A DNA stretch of 64,000 nt. Origin: Nissolia schottii (taxonomy: Eukaryota > Streptophyta > Magnoliopsida > Fabales > Fabaceae). Position 1 is the first letter of the stretch. Each line of letters starts with the position of its first letter. The stretch spans positions 760,993 to 824,992 of the forward strand of contig QANU01102670.1 of assembly GCA_003254905.1 (NCBI GenBank), given 5' to 3'. The notes beneath the pieces are model-generated. The model saw nothing but the letters and a program-made list of their open reading frames with translations, was not told the DNA's origin and did not search any database. Below, piece after piece: positions 26,171-39,553 of this stretch. A program made the translations under genes and the position numbers.

Positions 26171-29100
26171 TCATTTTGCATGTTTCCTTTTCACATCAGC
26201 TTCAGCAACCTCACTTATTATGGTCAGTGTTTTCTCAATAGTGATCTCATTGTGTGCCTGCAGAGGCTCCAATGTTTCTACAATGTCTCGCATTAGGGGC
26301 CTCGCTTTCGGATTGCGGTTCAAGCAATGGTAAGCAAGCATTGCAGCCTTGTGTACTCCTTTCATTGGATAGTCACCTTCCAGCATTGGATCTATGATGT
26401 TTAACACCTTCTTCTTTTCCTTGAGCAAAGGAACAGCCCAATCTGTAAGGTTCTGCTCTCTTGCAGGTCTTAACTTGTCTAGTGATTTTCTTCCGGTGAG
26501 AAGTTCAAGAAGAACAACACCAAAACTATAGACATCACTCCGAGGTGTTAGATGACCTGCACAATAGTTGCCTTGATGTTAATTTTCATATTTATTGGAC
26601 ATTAAGGACCAACATAAGTACACTTCAGTGCCTTTTGGATCCCTTGTATGTCTAATCACTAATGAAATAGAAAAACCATAACTAAGCCTTGCAGTAATGA
26701 CAGGTCGATTACGTGTTACGTGGATCAGACGACGCTATAATGTTTTGTCATAAAACATGTCTAGTGAAATATGAACTTAAAATTTTGTTTCCCAAAAATC
26801 CCACTTAGCATTTGTATAATTTTGCAAAGTAATTGAGTACTGAGGTGTAGCTTCAAAAGTTACTTTACCTGTCATTATGTATTCAGGGGCAGCATACCCA
26901 TATGTTCCCATTATGCGAGTAGAAACATGGGATTTGTCTCCAACTGGTCCATCTTTAGCGAGGCCAAAGTCAGAAAGTTTTGCATTATAGTCCTGTTTAT
27001 GGAACACATTTAAAAAAAAATGGTTAGTTTCATTTGGAAATAATGTAAGCTTTGTTTTACAGTAGTGGAAACTAATGTGTTTATATACAAGTTCAGGCAT
27101 GTATTATTTTGCAGATATTGTACTTTCTGCTACAGCATCTGAAATCTAACTAGAGATTGTGTGTTTTGATCTTGTGATACATATTAGTTTTTTGTCTGTA
27201 AGCAGTGCATCTTTGCTTAAGCAGAATCAGAAAATAAGTAAAACAATGCACACACGGTACTAGTACGAACATCTATGAAAAATAAAATATAGCTAAACTG
27301 GAGAAAGATACATTTGGTTTTGTGGCATAATCAGAAATAGAACAAACTATCATTTTGCACTTACTCTAATTTGTAAGTAAAGCTTATCTAGCCTACTAGT
27401 GTTTCTGTCTTAACATCAGCAATTTTTAATATTTAAAAATGCTTAAGAGTTAAACACTAAAAAATTTGACTGCTCATCCTCATCTGTCTGCATGTTCTTA
27501 TTCTAAATAAATACTCACCAAAAGAAATGGTACGATTTAAACTTTTCTTTCTTAAGTTGACATAGATCTAGTGTACTGACCTGGTCCAATAAAATATTTG
27601 ATGTTTTAAAATCACGATAGATGACAGGTTTCTCTGCATCATGAAGAAATGCAAGTCCCTTTGCAGCGCCAAATGCTATTTTCATTCTTATGGACCATGG
27701 CAAGGGAAGCAATATTTCTGCAGTATTCAAGTAAACACACGTTAGATATACAAACAAAAATAAACTGGCCAACTGAATTCGCCAAGGACCATCGTATACC
27801 TTAATAACATCTTATTGTAATATAAAAACTAATTGTTCATTGATCAAGTGCCGAAATACAACTTGACCACTTGGTGATAGAAGTTTTGAAATATGGAATG
27901 CCTCTCCTAAGAATATACTATTCAGGTCAATTCTCAATGTTTTCATATACACCAGTTTGCAAGAGTTATAGCATCTCCAAAGAATTTCCATTCAGAAATC
28001 TCTCATCTCCTCGTGGCAGTAATTTCTTCCAGATTTCTTTTATGCCAGATATCAAATCATAGGAGAATGTTGATTTGGCCAATTTTCACATTCTGCTTTT
28101 AAATTGACATCTAACACGGTCACTAAAAGTTTTATATAACTTCATCTCTTTCCTTTTGTTACTGTTTACACATACTTTGTCCTTATCACATCCATCTAAA
28201 GTTATCTTAATGAAGTGATAGAGAACCGAGTTTTTGGAAGCTTAAGCAACTATAGAGCAAAAAAGGTTCAACTATTCCTACATTCTAAATCGGTATAATT
28301 CCAGAATGCTACAAAACCATGGGACGAAAATCACTTTGCTATGTCTTCCTTTCTTAGTTTCTTCAGGTGTTAAAATTGCATAAGAGAACTCACCTGAGTA
28401 AATGAAAAAACAAGGTGAGATGACATCTGCAAAAGCAAAATAACTTTGTTCTAGACATTGTCTAAATTCATTGCTAGACATGCATTGCAACCCTAATAAC
28501 ATGTACCAGTTATGTCCTTAGTTTCGATATCAATAAAGAGTGCATAATTTCAATGTCGAAAAAAGTGGCAATCATAAATACTTACTGGAGAATAAATTGT
28601 TTTCCACACTTCCCCGGGACATATACTCATATATTAGCACCCTGTGTTTGTCTTCGCAGCAGTATCCAATTAATTTGACTAGATTTGGATGTGAAAGCTG
28701 CCCCAAAAATATGACTTCTGCCTAGAAAGCAATGAACCTCAATCAATCTTGCAAGAAATTTTTCTCCCCGAAAGAAAATGTTACATCAATTTACATGTGT
28801 AGCAGCATAAAACTATAGCATGTCAAGCATCATTATTTTGCAGTTAGACAAATTCATAGGAAACAATTTACAGAATGAGATATAGAACCATACCAGCCAT
28901 TCTCTGTGGCCTTGATGACTGTTGTCGCCATCATGAACCTTAACAGCTACGGTAAGAGTAGGAAGCCCCTGCCTCAACTCCTCAGAAATGAACCCTTTAT
29001 AAACACTTCCAAATCCTCCTCCCCCCAAGACGCGATCTGGCCTAAAATTTCCAGTGATTATCTTTAGCTCATCATAAGTGAAGGCAATCAATGGATTCGC

Positions 29101-30367
29101 AGCCGAATCACGGCGAAGATCTTCTACTTCTTCAGGATTGGATGGTAACTTACTATCATCATGTCTTTGTTTTGTTGCCTGGTTTTGGTCTTTAGGTGAA
29201 TCTATAGGAGAAACGAGAAGAAATAATGTACACTACACATTTAACTTTGGAAAAAAGAACATTATTCCCATTTATAGTTATCATACTAATTAATAATTAA
29301 TAATTATTACTCTCAGAAAAACAAAAAACAACACAACATCATATGTTACATGAAACAATTAATCCAACTGTATACCTTTCACAAAATTATTGTTTAGTTC
29401 ACTGCCTAGAAATAGAAATAAATAAATAAACACTCATATGAGGACTAAAAATGGAAAACAAATATTGAAACTTTGGCACGCAACATAATTAAGAAATCTA
29501 ACACAAACTCCTTTATGTTCCACCATAGAATAGAGACAAGAAGACAAAACAAAAGGAAAAAGACAATTTAAAAGCATGGGAATATATATTATAATTCTGA
29601 AGAAGCAAAGGATTATATTTTTAAAATCCACCACCGCCAGTTTTCATGGGAATATTGAAGATAATACTTAAGGCACTAAAGTTTGAGGTTTCCACTCTGC
29701 AAATAAGAGTCGAAGGCCGACCCACTTTTGAAGCAGACATAAGGATAAAAGGTGATCAAGACTCATATTAACAGATTCTACACCAAAGTTACTTTAGAAA
29801 GGTTAAAAAGAGAAGATTTGAAGACTTCATATAACTCAGATATGCATATTTCTTTTTCTTTTCTTTTTTTTTCTCACTTTTCTTCTAATGATTTTCAGAA
29901 TATTAACTAGACAACAAGAACCAGCCTATTAAGCTAACACTGCACACCAGATTCAAATGATTTACCAACACCAAGAAAAATTGCTATGAAAAAGCAGAAT
30001 AAACACACTTTGGATTGCTCCAAAAGATGAAAGCTTTAACAATAACACCACCATACACAGATTTTTTTTATTTTTTTAAAAAATGATATATAAACTATTT
30101 GATCAGGAAGAAACAAATCCAGAAGGAGGAGTGCAGTTTCTGTAATCAAGGGCTCAAACAAGCACATGCAAAAACACTAACCAATCCTGACACAGATAAA
30201 TAACGAATAAAAAACCATTGATAGCTAAAAAATGCTTCTCAAAATATTTTTTTTTAAAAAAAAGGGCAACTTATTTATTTATTTTTTATATAGGGATACC
30301 AACCTGACTTAGCATTAGAGGAGACTCTATAATCTGATGATTCCAACCTATACATGCAATTCCCCAT
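26171..30367 (-). CDS. PBL16: Receptor-like cytoplasmic kinase RLCK-VII, PBL16-like
   Basis: Six exons (high to low): 30367-30304, 29201-28894, 28721-28586, 27717-27581, 26992-26869 and 26556-26171. Phases close to give 384 aa. The N-terminus MGNC has Gly2 for N-myristoylation and Cys4 for palmitoylation, so plasma-membrane attachment is expected. Kinase landmarks: Gly-loop [11 protein letters not shown] (81-91), catalytic Lys109 in VAVK, catalytic loop [12 protein letters not shown] (202-213; Tyr replaces His of HRD, usual in RLCK-VII) with Asp205, DFG at 223-225, and APE at 250-252. All residues for activity are present. The segment [17 protein letters not shown] and the C-terminal [21 protein letters not shown] match At5g56460 (PBL16) rather than PBS1 or BIK1. 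Its likely role is relaying signals from receptor kinases. Tiny exon 1 sits 1.1 kb from exon 2. Confidence 0.93.
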
Positions 30368-32635
30368 TATACCAAATCCGGGTATACACCCTTTGCAGCC
30401 CCTGCAGTTTTTGCACCACCTCCTTTCACCAACAACAACACCCCATCACAATAAAAAATAAAAATAAAAAACACCTTTTTTTCTTCTTTCACACCACAAG
30501 TAACATGGTACAGATTTCAGACCAAGGAAGAGAGAGAGACAACAAAAGCAGGCCAAAAGAGAAAGGAATGAGAAACATGGTGTGTCTATGTAGTAGTTTG
30601 TTCAAGTGTTTATGCGTATGACATGACATGGACTCATTTGAGAGGGAAGAGTGTGAATGGGGACCTGAGGTGTTTGTGAAAAGGCTTAAGAGAACAAGAG
30701 TGGGATAGAATTCATTCAGAGAAGGAAATGATGGGAGAAGTGGGTGGTGGCTTGCCCATGGCAGGGGTGAAGATCATATATGGGTGGGGCCCCACACAGA
30801 CTATGCTTTGTAGTGTGTGAGTGACATTCAAAAATGTGGCTGCTTTGTGCACTTTCTCATAATCTTAGTGCGCATTTAGAATAGAAGGTGCATGTTTTTT
30901 TTTTGATCCAATGGATATGAATGGATGTCCACCGATTAATCTTATTTTATATTCATGAAATAAAATGATATTTGTATTTATGTTATGTGAAATATCATAT
31001 TAACTTATCCCTATTTAAATAGGGTCTCTGAATAAAATCTCGTTAGTTAATAAATAATAACATAATACGAATTCAAATAACGTAATTCATTTTTACGTCA
31101 CTACTCTTTGATTCCAACACACCATGACGCTTGCTTTCCTTTTTTCCTTTGTATATTCTATTTCTCTTCTCTTTGTCCTTAGTTCTCACTTCTCTCCAAT
31201 CCAATCCTGGGAAACTTGCAACCACCGTACCTAACAACAACTCTTTTTTATTCCTCTTTTTCTTTTAACAATTGTTTAGTTTCATTTATGCCGACGCTAC
31301 AGGTTAGATTTTTTAATTTCTCTTTGTGAGCATATGTGTTGGTAGTGACAAACAAGATGCACTGCAAGTCACTGAGATTAATTTTGAGTAATATGTATTG
31401 TATGGAGCTTTAGATTTAAATCTCACTTTTGAAGTTAAAAAAAAAAATGGATTCAATTATGAGATTCATGTGTTATTAAGGAAAAAAAAACTTCAAAAAG
31501 AATGTGCTTTAGACTAAGTTTGGTAAACAAAATTATGAAATGTTTTTGCTCTTAGCTTTCAAAAGTTAGAGAGTACTTTTGGTTAAAAGATTTGTATAAC
31601 CTTAAAAATTTAATAGTTGTTATTATTCTCATTAATGTCTTTTTATTATACTCTCATTAATATTTATGTTTATTATAATAATTTTATATATAAAAATAAT
31701 TTTTAAAATATATTTATCAACCATTACTTTTCTAATTTTTTTTATGGAGAGTTAATTTTTATTTTTTTATCAAACAATTATTATGACATTTTAAAAACAT
31801 TTTTTGAATAGTTAAAGAGCTCAATAACACTTGAAAATTTACATTACTAAACTTTTTTCATTAAGGCTTTTAACTTTTTTTTTCTTCTATTTTTTTTTAA
31901 TTAAAATTTGTCTAATGAAAATAAATGACTCATGATTACCACATATGTTTTTCTCAATAACCCATACATGATACAAACATCTTTTCGTACCAAGTAACAA
32001 TCCTCTTATGTAATTATCATATCATATTCCACTTCACTTAGCAGTTACATGTTGCTTAGGAGTTACAAGTCGGCAGGCAAGTAAAATTCAAATTAGAATG
32101 GAAAAAGTGTATAACCTTTAGATTATGTCAAGATTAGGTCAACACTGTTTATACAAAATTTGATTAAAACAACCTGCTACCAACCTATGAATAGTATTGT
32201 TTATATTTGAATTAGCTTATTTTGTGTTTATTCGAGAACTAAAACTTTTGTTGGAATTTAGTTTTGAGAATAGCATGATATTGTTATTAATTTGAAGATA
32301 AATAAATGAGTTATATAATTTCATTTCATTTCATTTAATTATTATTGTAACCGTCAAACATTTTGATTATATTTTTGGTTATTGTAGAGTATTACTCATC
32401 TTTAAAATGAATTTTTGAAGAGAAAAAATGATATTTTCACCCGAAATAACCTGTTAGGACACATGCTATTTACGAAGCTTCCTCACCTCCATAAATCTAG
32501 TTGAAATATCTCACGTAAGTTAAGTAAATGCCTTTTTCAGTTATGGTAAAACGGTGGGTCCCTCTTTTGGTTCTCACGAGAATTAGAAATGCCTTGAATA
32601 TAGATTGACCGATACATACAGGGGATTTATTACAT

Positions 32636-32948
32636 ATATGTGGCCTCTAAATGATTTATTTTCCATAATATGGTCCATGTAAAAAATTTACAATTGTATG
32701 GGCATGGAGTCTGAATTTGCCACAGGGTGTGGCAAATTCAGACTTTTTTATTTTTTTATTTTTAAAAAGTTTGAATTTGCCACACCCTGTGGCGAATTCA
32801 GACTTTTTTTTTAAAAAAATGTTTGAATTCGCCATAGGGTGTGGCAAATTCAGACTCTGGACTATACAATTGTAATTTTTTGTTTCAAACCATATTTTAG
32901 TATACAACTTATACCAGAACCATAGAAATGCAAAGAGGCCACATACAG
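32636..32948. mobile_element. Inverted-repeat element with three internal palindromes
   Basis: The outer ends are imperfect inverted repeats: TATGTGGCCTCT at left, and the same string reverse-complemented at right (about 32935-32946). They are followed inward by ATATGGT and TTACAATTGTAT in both arms. Inside are three palindromic units of ~27 bp separated by T/A tracts. It looks like a MITE or foldback-type element. No clear target duplication was found, so the superfamily is undetermined. Confidence 0.6.
32713..32851. repeat. Three tandem palindromes with alternating loops
   Basis: Unit 1 (32713-32739): GAATTTGCCACA, loop GGG, TGTGGCAAATTC. Unit 2 (32773-32799): GAATTTGCCACA, loop CCC, TGTGGCGAATTC. 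Unit 3 (32825-32851): GAATTCGCCATA, loop GGG, TGTGGCAAATTC. Each has 12-nt arms with at most one or two mismatches. Each unit is followed by AGACT and the units are separated by poly-T/A tracts. Confidence 0.9.
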
Positions 32949-33821
32949 GCATGCAGTCAGATAACAGCTTGCTTTGTAGAATTTGCCTCTCACTTTCCCC
33001 CCTTGCCCTCCAATTATTCAGTTAATGGGAAATACGTTCTTAGACACTTTTATTATGTGTTTTATTTTAGTTGTTGATATAAATAAAGTGTTAAAATAGT
33101 TTTTAATGTTTTATGTCGTAGTCTTTCTTACTTCTTTTGTCCATGAGTCAATTGAATGGGGGACTAACAAGAGTAACAACATAAAACATTTGGACCAAAT
33201 AAGGCACCAATTATTATACCGAGAACCAAATGGAGAGATTAACAAGGGCTCATTGACGATTAGAACTGAGAGTGAGTGATGAGTTGGAAAACAATTATGA
33301 AATGAGAGACTTAATAGTCAACTCACCTTTTGTCACTAAACTCATGGACGAAGGGACTAATAAAAGCAACACTAGAAAACGATAGAGACTACTGTGACAT
33401 ATTTATATTATGGGTCAAATAGGGCATCGAGCAAAAGTCTAAGGACTAAACAATGTATTTCCCTTCAATTATAGGAAAAGTTATTTGGACTTTCCCTTTA
33501 AACATCTACACCTAAACACATACAAAATGAAGGATCAATATCTTCTCATTTAAAAAAAAAAAAAAGAAATTAGAGAGTAATTATGTTCATTATCTCATCA
33601 TTTATTAAAGGGTCAATACTCAGATTAACATGAAATTGGTCAGGTAAATAAATAGTAAAATTGCGAACATTACTCTCTTATTTTTATTTTAAAAATGAAA
33701 GGTTTTTGATCCCAAAATAAAAGCTAAATAATTATAGGAAAAAAAAGTTGATTGAAATATACAGTGGACCCCACTTTTTATTTGTGGGTGTCTCCCTGTG
33801 TTAATTTTGGTATGTTAATAT

Positions 33822-34300
33822 CAAGGTTAAGAAAATTATGTCAAACATTGAATCAATCGAGTCAATTGTTCAAAAGTTCAATCGGTTGAAAGGAGGTCTA
33901 ATAAAAATATATATTTTATTATTTACATGGATGTGTGTGTATATATTTGGTACACGATTAGGGTGTCCTCAGATATGACTTGGAAACACGTTTAAGGGTG
34001 TGTGTAAAAAATCAATGTTTATATAGTATTTATGTTTTATAAGTGTCGTAAGAGTATGTTTTTCAACAAAATATGTGAGTACTTATCAAAATTAACAAAA
34101 AATAATATTTTTTACACAAAGCAGAACGACATCATTTTATAGTTTTCTTTTTATTTAAAAAAAAAAAGAAACTAGTTTTGGTCGATTCCAACCGGTTCTT
34201 GTATCAAGCAATTTTGGGAAGCAAATTGAATTGAACAGAAGTCTAATTTTTAGTTTAACTGGTCAAACTATTTGAATCGATCCAATTTTCATAACCACGA
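33822..34300. mobile_element. Interspersed element, hAT-like
   Basis: A 479-bp segment with ends CAAGGTTAAGAAAATT (left) and, reverse-complemented, TCGTGGTTATGAAAATT (right). It is flanked by near-identical octamers, GTTAATAT (33814-33821) and GTTAACAT (34301-34308). A partial copy of its left half lies at 1588-1725. No coding capacity. The 8-bp duplication favours hAT, but the TIR is imperfect. Confidence 0.55.
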
Positions 34301-34964
34301 GTTAACATAGCTAAAGTTATATTCTCAATTTTATATTATTTTCACTTTCGTTTTTTTTAAGTATATTGATAAATTAATGTATCTTGAGATACAATAATTT
34401 ATAAATGTAGTGGGTGACATATAGTGTGGGATTGAAGGAGTACATGAGTACATGCTATGGTGGTCATCATCTTGGTGTGCCTTTTTCTTTGGCATGCTTA
34501 TCTTATAATACATATATGGCAGTTATATGCAATTAATACTTCTGGATAGACATTGCATAGGTTATGCATTAAAGTTCTTGCCGTTTAAACAATGAGATCA
34601 CTACCATACCCGAAAATACCAATCATAACGCATAGCTTTGGATCTATTGGATGCCCTCTTGTAATTAATTGGATGATCTGCTAACATAAAGGATCGTGGG
34701 AATGGAGCGGAGTGGGACATTTAAAAAGAAATGAAATCAAATTTGGGTTGGGTCAATTATGTCATGCTATATATTTGATATTGTTTTTCAGTGAATGATT
34801 TTCAATTTGCTGATGTTGGAGTTCATAATAGCCAAGCACCCCAGACACTACACACAACCAAACTATTATTTTTCAGTCAACCAGAACAAAGATTTCAACA
34901 CTCTCATTCTATAAGAAACTAATAAGTTATAAGAAATTGACTTTTAATTAAGTTGCATTTTTTA

Positions 34965-35185
34965 CAATGTTGGGTTACGTTTAATATCAAAGATAAGATA
35001 GAAGACAAAGACATGAACATAGACAGAAAATTCCTGTTCTTCCAAGTCTCAAATTTGTGTCTCCCAAACAAAAATTTTTTGTCATCTCTGTCTCAATTTT
35101 AATGAGGTACAAAAATTTTTTTAAAAAAAAAATTGTCCTCATTTCTTTGTCCTATGTCCTATCCCTGATAGCAAACTCAACATTG
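34965..35185. mobile_element. Small MITE with TA target duplication
   Basis: A 221-bp segment whose ends are inverted repeats: CAATGTTGGGTT at left and CAATGTTGAGTT reverse-complemented at right. Similarity continues through a GATAAGAT/GGATAGGAC-like and AGGACAAAGA-like stretch. TA flanks both sides, as for Tc1/mariner (Stowaway-like) MITEs. Confidence 0.65.
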
Positions 35186-35261
35186 TAATATACATAGAAG
35201 CACCTAATCTTGCTTTCCCAATTTCATTATCTTTTGTTTATAATTGAACTAAACAACATAG

Positions 35262-35709
35262 TGTTGGAAATTTATATTTCTAATATTTGTGGACTCATAT
35301 TCGTTAACGATTATATTAACTATTTATCATAAATGACTTAATTTGGTAATCTAATTATTTGGTTAAAAGCCTGTTAGACTTAAAAAAATGAATGTGGGCC
35401 CAAATGGGTAGATATCAGTATTGACCCATCAGGGGATAATGGGAACCCTGGTGATCTTAAATACGTCAGGAACGGTTATGGTCCCCAAGACACCAAACCA
35501 GAAAACGTTTTACTTCTCCCCATCTGAAGAGAAACAGAAAGTCCCATTGAGGAACTAATGAGGTTTGGTTGAAGAAGACCACGAAACTAACGCTCTCGTT
35601 CGTGATCAGTTGTACCAAGGGATTCCTATCGCTAAACCATAGATACAAGTATTTATGTAATCCTCTAATCCTTGATAATCTGATATGATGCAAATGGTAA
35701 ATTCTAACC
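35262..35709. mobile_element. Possible solo LTR
   Basis: The segment begins TGTTGGAAATTTA and ends with TAAATTCTAACC, a near inverse of the start, as in LTR termini. CATAG occurs immediately on both sides (35257-35261 and 35710-35714), fitting a 5-bp duplication. The right terminus is not the canonical CA, which weakens the call. No internal retroelement genes are nearby. Confidence 0.4.
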
Positions 35710-36497
35710 CATAGCTCTTCTCTTTATAATTGCAATCCACCAAAACATCATAAAATCATAAAAGGTAGAGCAACCAATTCATGTAGATTAGTCAATTTTA
35801 TAGTTGTATACTTCCCTGGGAACTCTGCATGTACTCGAACAGGAAAGAGTGCATCTTTCTTGACTTTCATGTGAATGATGTACATGTAGACATATAACAT
35901 TTCTGATTAAATATACATAGGAGGTGGGGCCCAATGGGGTTGTAGGGACAGGTCTACTTGTAGACTAATTGGACTTGGGGGTCCAATAGGACATACTGCT
36001 CCACATGGTTATGACTTACGCATTTGGTTAGGCAGAGTCCAACTGAAATGAGTCCTAAATCTTCTAATCTACCAAAAATAGGTAAAGCCAGACTGGACTA
36101 AACAAAAAGGCATTAGAATAATTCATGTCCTACATCCATCAAGATAACAAGATAACTTTAAAGTGACCAATATCTAGAACATTTTAGAAGCAGCATCTTT
36201 GCTAACATTTGCTCTCTCTTAATTTTACTAGAGTCTCGTGCGTTTAGCCGGCCATTAAATGAGGCCACGACCAAGTTATTCACTAGATGTTCAAAAAATG
36301 TACATTATAATCATAATGAGGTACATGTATATACCTAATGAGGTAGTGTAGCTGATTAAATGGTTGCTAGTATGGCATGTTATCTTGGTGGGGAGAAAGT
36401 AGAGAGGATGTGGATTGATCACTCCGTGTCATGTGGCTAGCTTTTGAAGAGACAGTAATCATTGTGGAACCAGTAGATGGTATTTCAGCATGATTTT

Positions 36498-36646
36498 GAG
36501 AATGAATCATCTCAAGTGAATTTTGTTATTTCTCACCATTAATTTTTTTATTGTTTATGTTATATATAAGATTCACCTCATCAGTTAATGATAGAATGAT
36601 ATATAATAACACATGATATAAAACTCACTTGAGAGCACTCATTCTA
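36498..36646. repeat. Short inverted-repeat (MITE-like) segment
   Basis: The left arm AGAATGAATCATCTCAAGTGA pairs with a right arm that reverse-complements to AGAATGAGTGCTCTCAAGTGA. The ~149-bp span has an AT-rich centre. No clear duplication of the flanks. Confidence 0.45.
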
Positions 36647-38663
36647 ATGAAATTTCTTGGAATGCTTAAGATCCAAAAGTACCACATATAACATAACTGT
36701 TGACTCAGCCTCAGAGATATCATTATAAGTCAAAGCTTCATATAACACTGCATAACCTCTGTGGTTCTATTTTGTCCAAACTTGTGGTCCTTCCAAGGCA
36801 AAATGGCTACTCATTTTCAGTGTTTCTAAACATACTTTTCTCAAAAATTTTAATTATTGTATTCTATTTGGGTCGAACCAATAATAAATTATCTCAAGTA
36901 AAAATTTCACATGATATAGTCATGTTAATTTTACTATTAATTAAAAAGATGAGGGAAAATATAGGACTCATAAAAGAATCTAATTTGTGAAAAATTATTA
37001 CATAACATGGTTGTGTGAAATTTTTATATAAGATGATCAAATTTTGGTTCGACCATATTCAGAAGGTCACTTTAAATATACTTTATGTCCTGCTTCTTCC
37101 AAAAGCTTGTTGTGCAGACATTACTACTTTGTTAGCATGATTATGGGGTCACATGCTAGCTTGATTTTAGGACAACTCAGAAGTATAATTTTTCTTAGTT
37201 TTGTTTTATGGTATCATTGCAGCTCCCTGAATTTATTATCCCCTTGTGAGCATGAACCTACCTTCTGTTGTTTTTTTATAACCAAGCTGATATTTCCTAT
37301 GCCAGTTTTCTTCTCTATTTGTTATTGGGCCGTTCCCATCAATTTCTTTGGGCCTTTGTGACATTTTATCTGCTACCCTTTACTTTAATCTGTTTATTAG
37401 TTTGTCAATTCCTCATTTTTTTTTTTTGGGTCATAACCATTTGTTGTGTGCGCTTTCTTTCTTAATATTGTTGCCATATATCATCTCATGTTCTCATCAC
37501 CTCTACTTTTTGTGATTACCAATTTGCCTCTGAGCATCATCTATTTTTGAATCAGCACTTATCTACTTCCTTGCCACGTGCTTATTTCCAATAAGCACAG
37601 CACTTTATTTGCTAAATTTGTTTTCTTCTCATTTTGTTCACTTGTTTTAAAAATCTTTCATTGACTTTTTCTTCTTCTTCTTGAGAACCACTAGTGGTAT
37701 TATTAAAATTTAGATCATCGATAAAAAAATATATATAAAATATAAAAATATAACATAATTCAACGATTTATTTTTATAATTGTCTAATTTAAGTGATAAT
37801 GATAGATTGATTAACCTCTTTAAATTCATAAGATTATAAAATTTTAAAATTTAAATTGAGATCTTACCAATTATGACCACTGATATTCATGTTCTATTAC
37901 TAAAAATCTTACTAACTCAATTTAACCCAATTAAAATTTTTTAAAGGACAATTATTTTTATTTTCATGACTCAAATTCAATATTTCTAATTAAGAAGTTA
38001 AAACACTTATCAATTTAATCAATCTCATAATAATTTCTTCACTTTATAACCCCTTTTGTTATCCTTCCCACATTTTCTCTCTATTTATCTCATTAGTCTT
38101 GTTTCTTGACATGGAAAAAAGGTGGAAGTCATCGAGTATCAACCCATTAGGGACCATTTTTTAATGGTCTAACCGATATAGCACGTGGACTCAAAGAATG
38201 AATGACACCAAAGCCTTTTTAAGCCTAGTGTTCCTTATTCACACATTGTTTTCAAAGCTTTATTTAAACCAAACAAGTAGGGGGTACGGAGAACACGCCA
38301 GAACCAAAGTGAAACCAAATTTTAAAGGAAACCGCAGAAATTTGGTATCAGAAATGGCCAACCAAAATCTTCCAATTGATTGACAAAATTTTTATCATTA
38401 CTTCAAATAGTTTATAGAGATTAATTTCTACGTATAGATATAGTAAACATAGTCTTCGATAAAGCTCTGACCTAGCATGTTAAGCACACCGATTGTTAAG
38501 GATAATGTTGACTAAATTAAATTAATAATTTTTTTCTTATGTCAGTATAGTAATTTAAACTTATAACTTTATTCTGATATCACTTGTTGAATCAAACATT
38601 TATTATTAGGCTAAAAGTATAAAGGTGTAACTTTATTTTCGTATAGTTTTTCACAACCGCATA

Positions 38664-39150
38664 GGATTGTGCATGGATCAGGTTGAGTTAGATTTGTCTC
38701 GGTCCAAACTTGACTATGTATTTGGATTGAGTTAATTTTTCAGACCCTAACCTACCTTAGACCCAATAATATTTGGACTGAATTTAAACTGTGTTTGGAT
38801 TGAGCCTAACACTAAGTAATAAGCAAAATTATTATACATTAAATGTAATTAAAAGCAGAAAGATGTGTTGATTGCAATTGGTTTGAAATCCTATGCTTTC
38901 CCATAGTTCATGTCTTAATACATAAGATACATGTTTCTTAATAGTAAAAAACTCTTTGAATTACATAGTGTTGAATCTTTGGGCTAGGTTGGGGTACATT
39001 TGTTTTGGCTTGAGCCTGACCTTATATTTGAATTGGATCAATTATGTAGACCCTAACTCGATCACAGACCCAAATAAACTTGATAATTTTTTGGCCGAAT
39101 GACTTGGGCTAGACTGAATTTGTGGGTCAAGCTGAGTTTTGTACACATTT
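38664..39150. mobile_element. hAT-like non-autonomous element
   Basis: A 487-bp segment bounded by a perfect 8-bp direct repeat, ACCGCATA, at 38656-38663 and 39151-39158. The ends are weakly inverted: GGATTGTGCATGG at left, AAATGTGTACAAAAC reverse-complemented at right. The interior is internally repetitive, with GGATTGAGTTAAT-like and AGACCCTAAC-like motifs near each end. No transposase. The perfect 8-bp duplication is the main evidence. Confidence 0.7.
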
Positions 39151-39553
39151 ACCGCATAAACATCATAGGTTGGAATGTTAAGCTCATCAAATTCTAAGGG
39201 TAATGTTAGCTAAATTAACTAACGCAAATCATATGCATAAGGATGACTTTAATGTAATGTTGGTAAATGTCAAACATTTGTATTCACATGTTGATATAAA
39301 TTTGATTGAATGAAAGTGTAAATACTTATCTAAATAGGGTATCTATGCAAAATTTCCTTATTGAAAATGAATAGCAACAATTTTGTGGCCATATGATGTC
39401 AATAGTGCTACATGTATATCATATTTCCATCTATCATACATCCACTTCATGTTGAATACGTTTGGGCCCACTGCGAATACCCACTCATACACGAATCTCC
39501 ACTCCACACTTAAACGCGTGTGCACATTGATTCGCGTTTCTCATTTTTCATTT

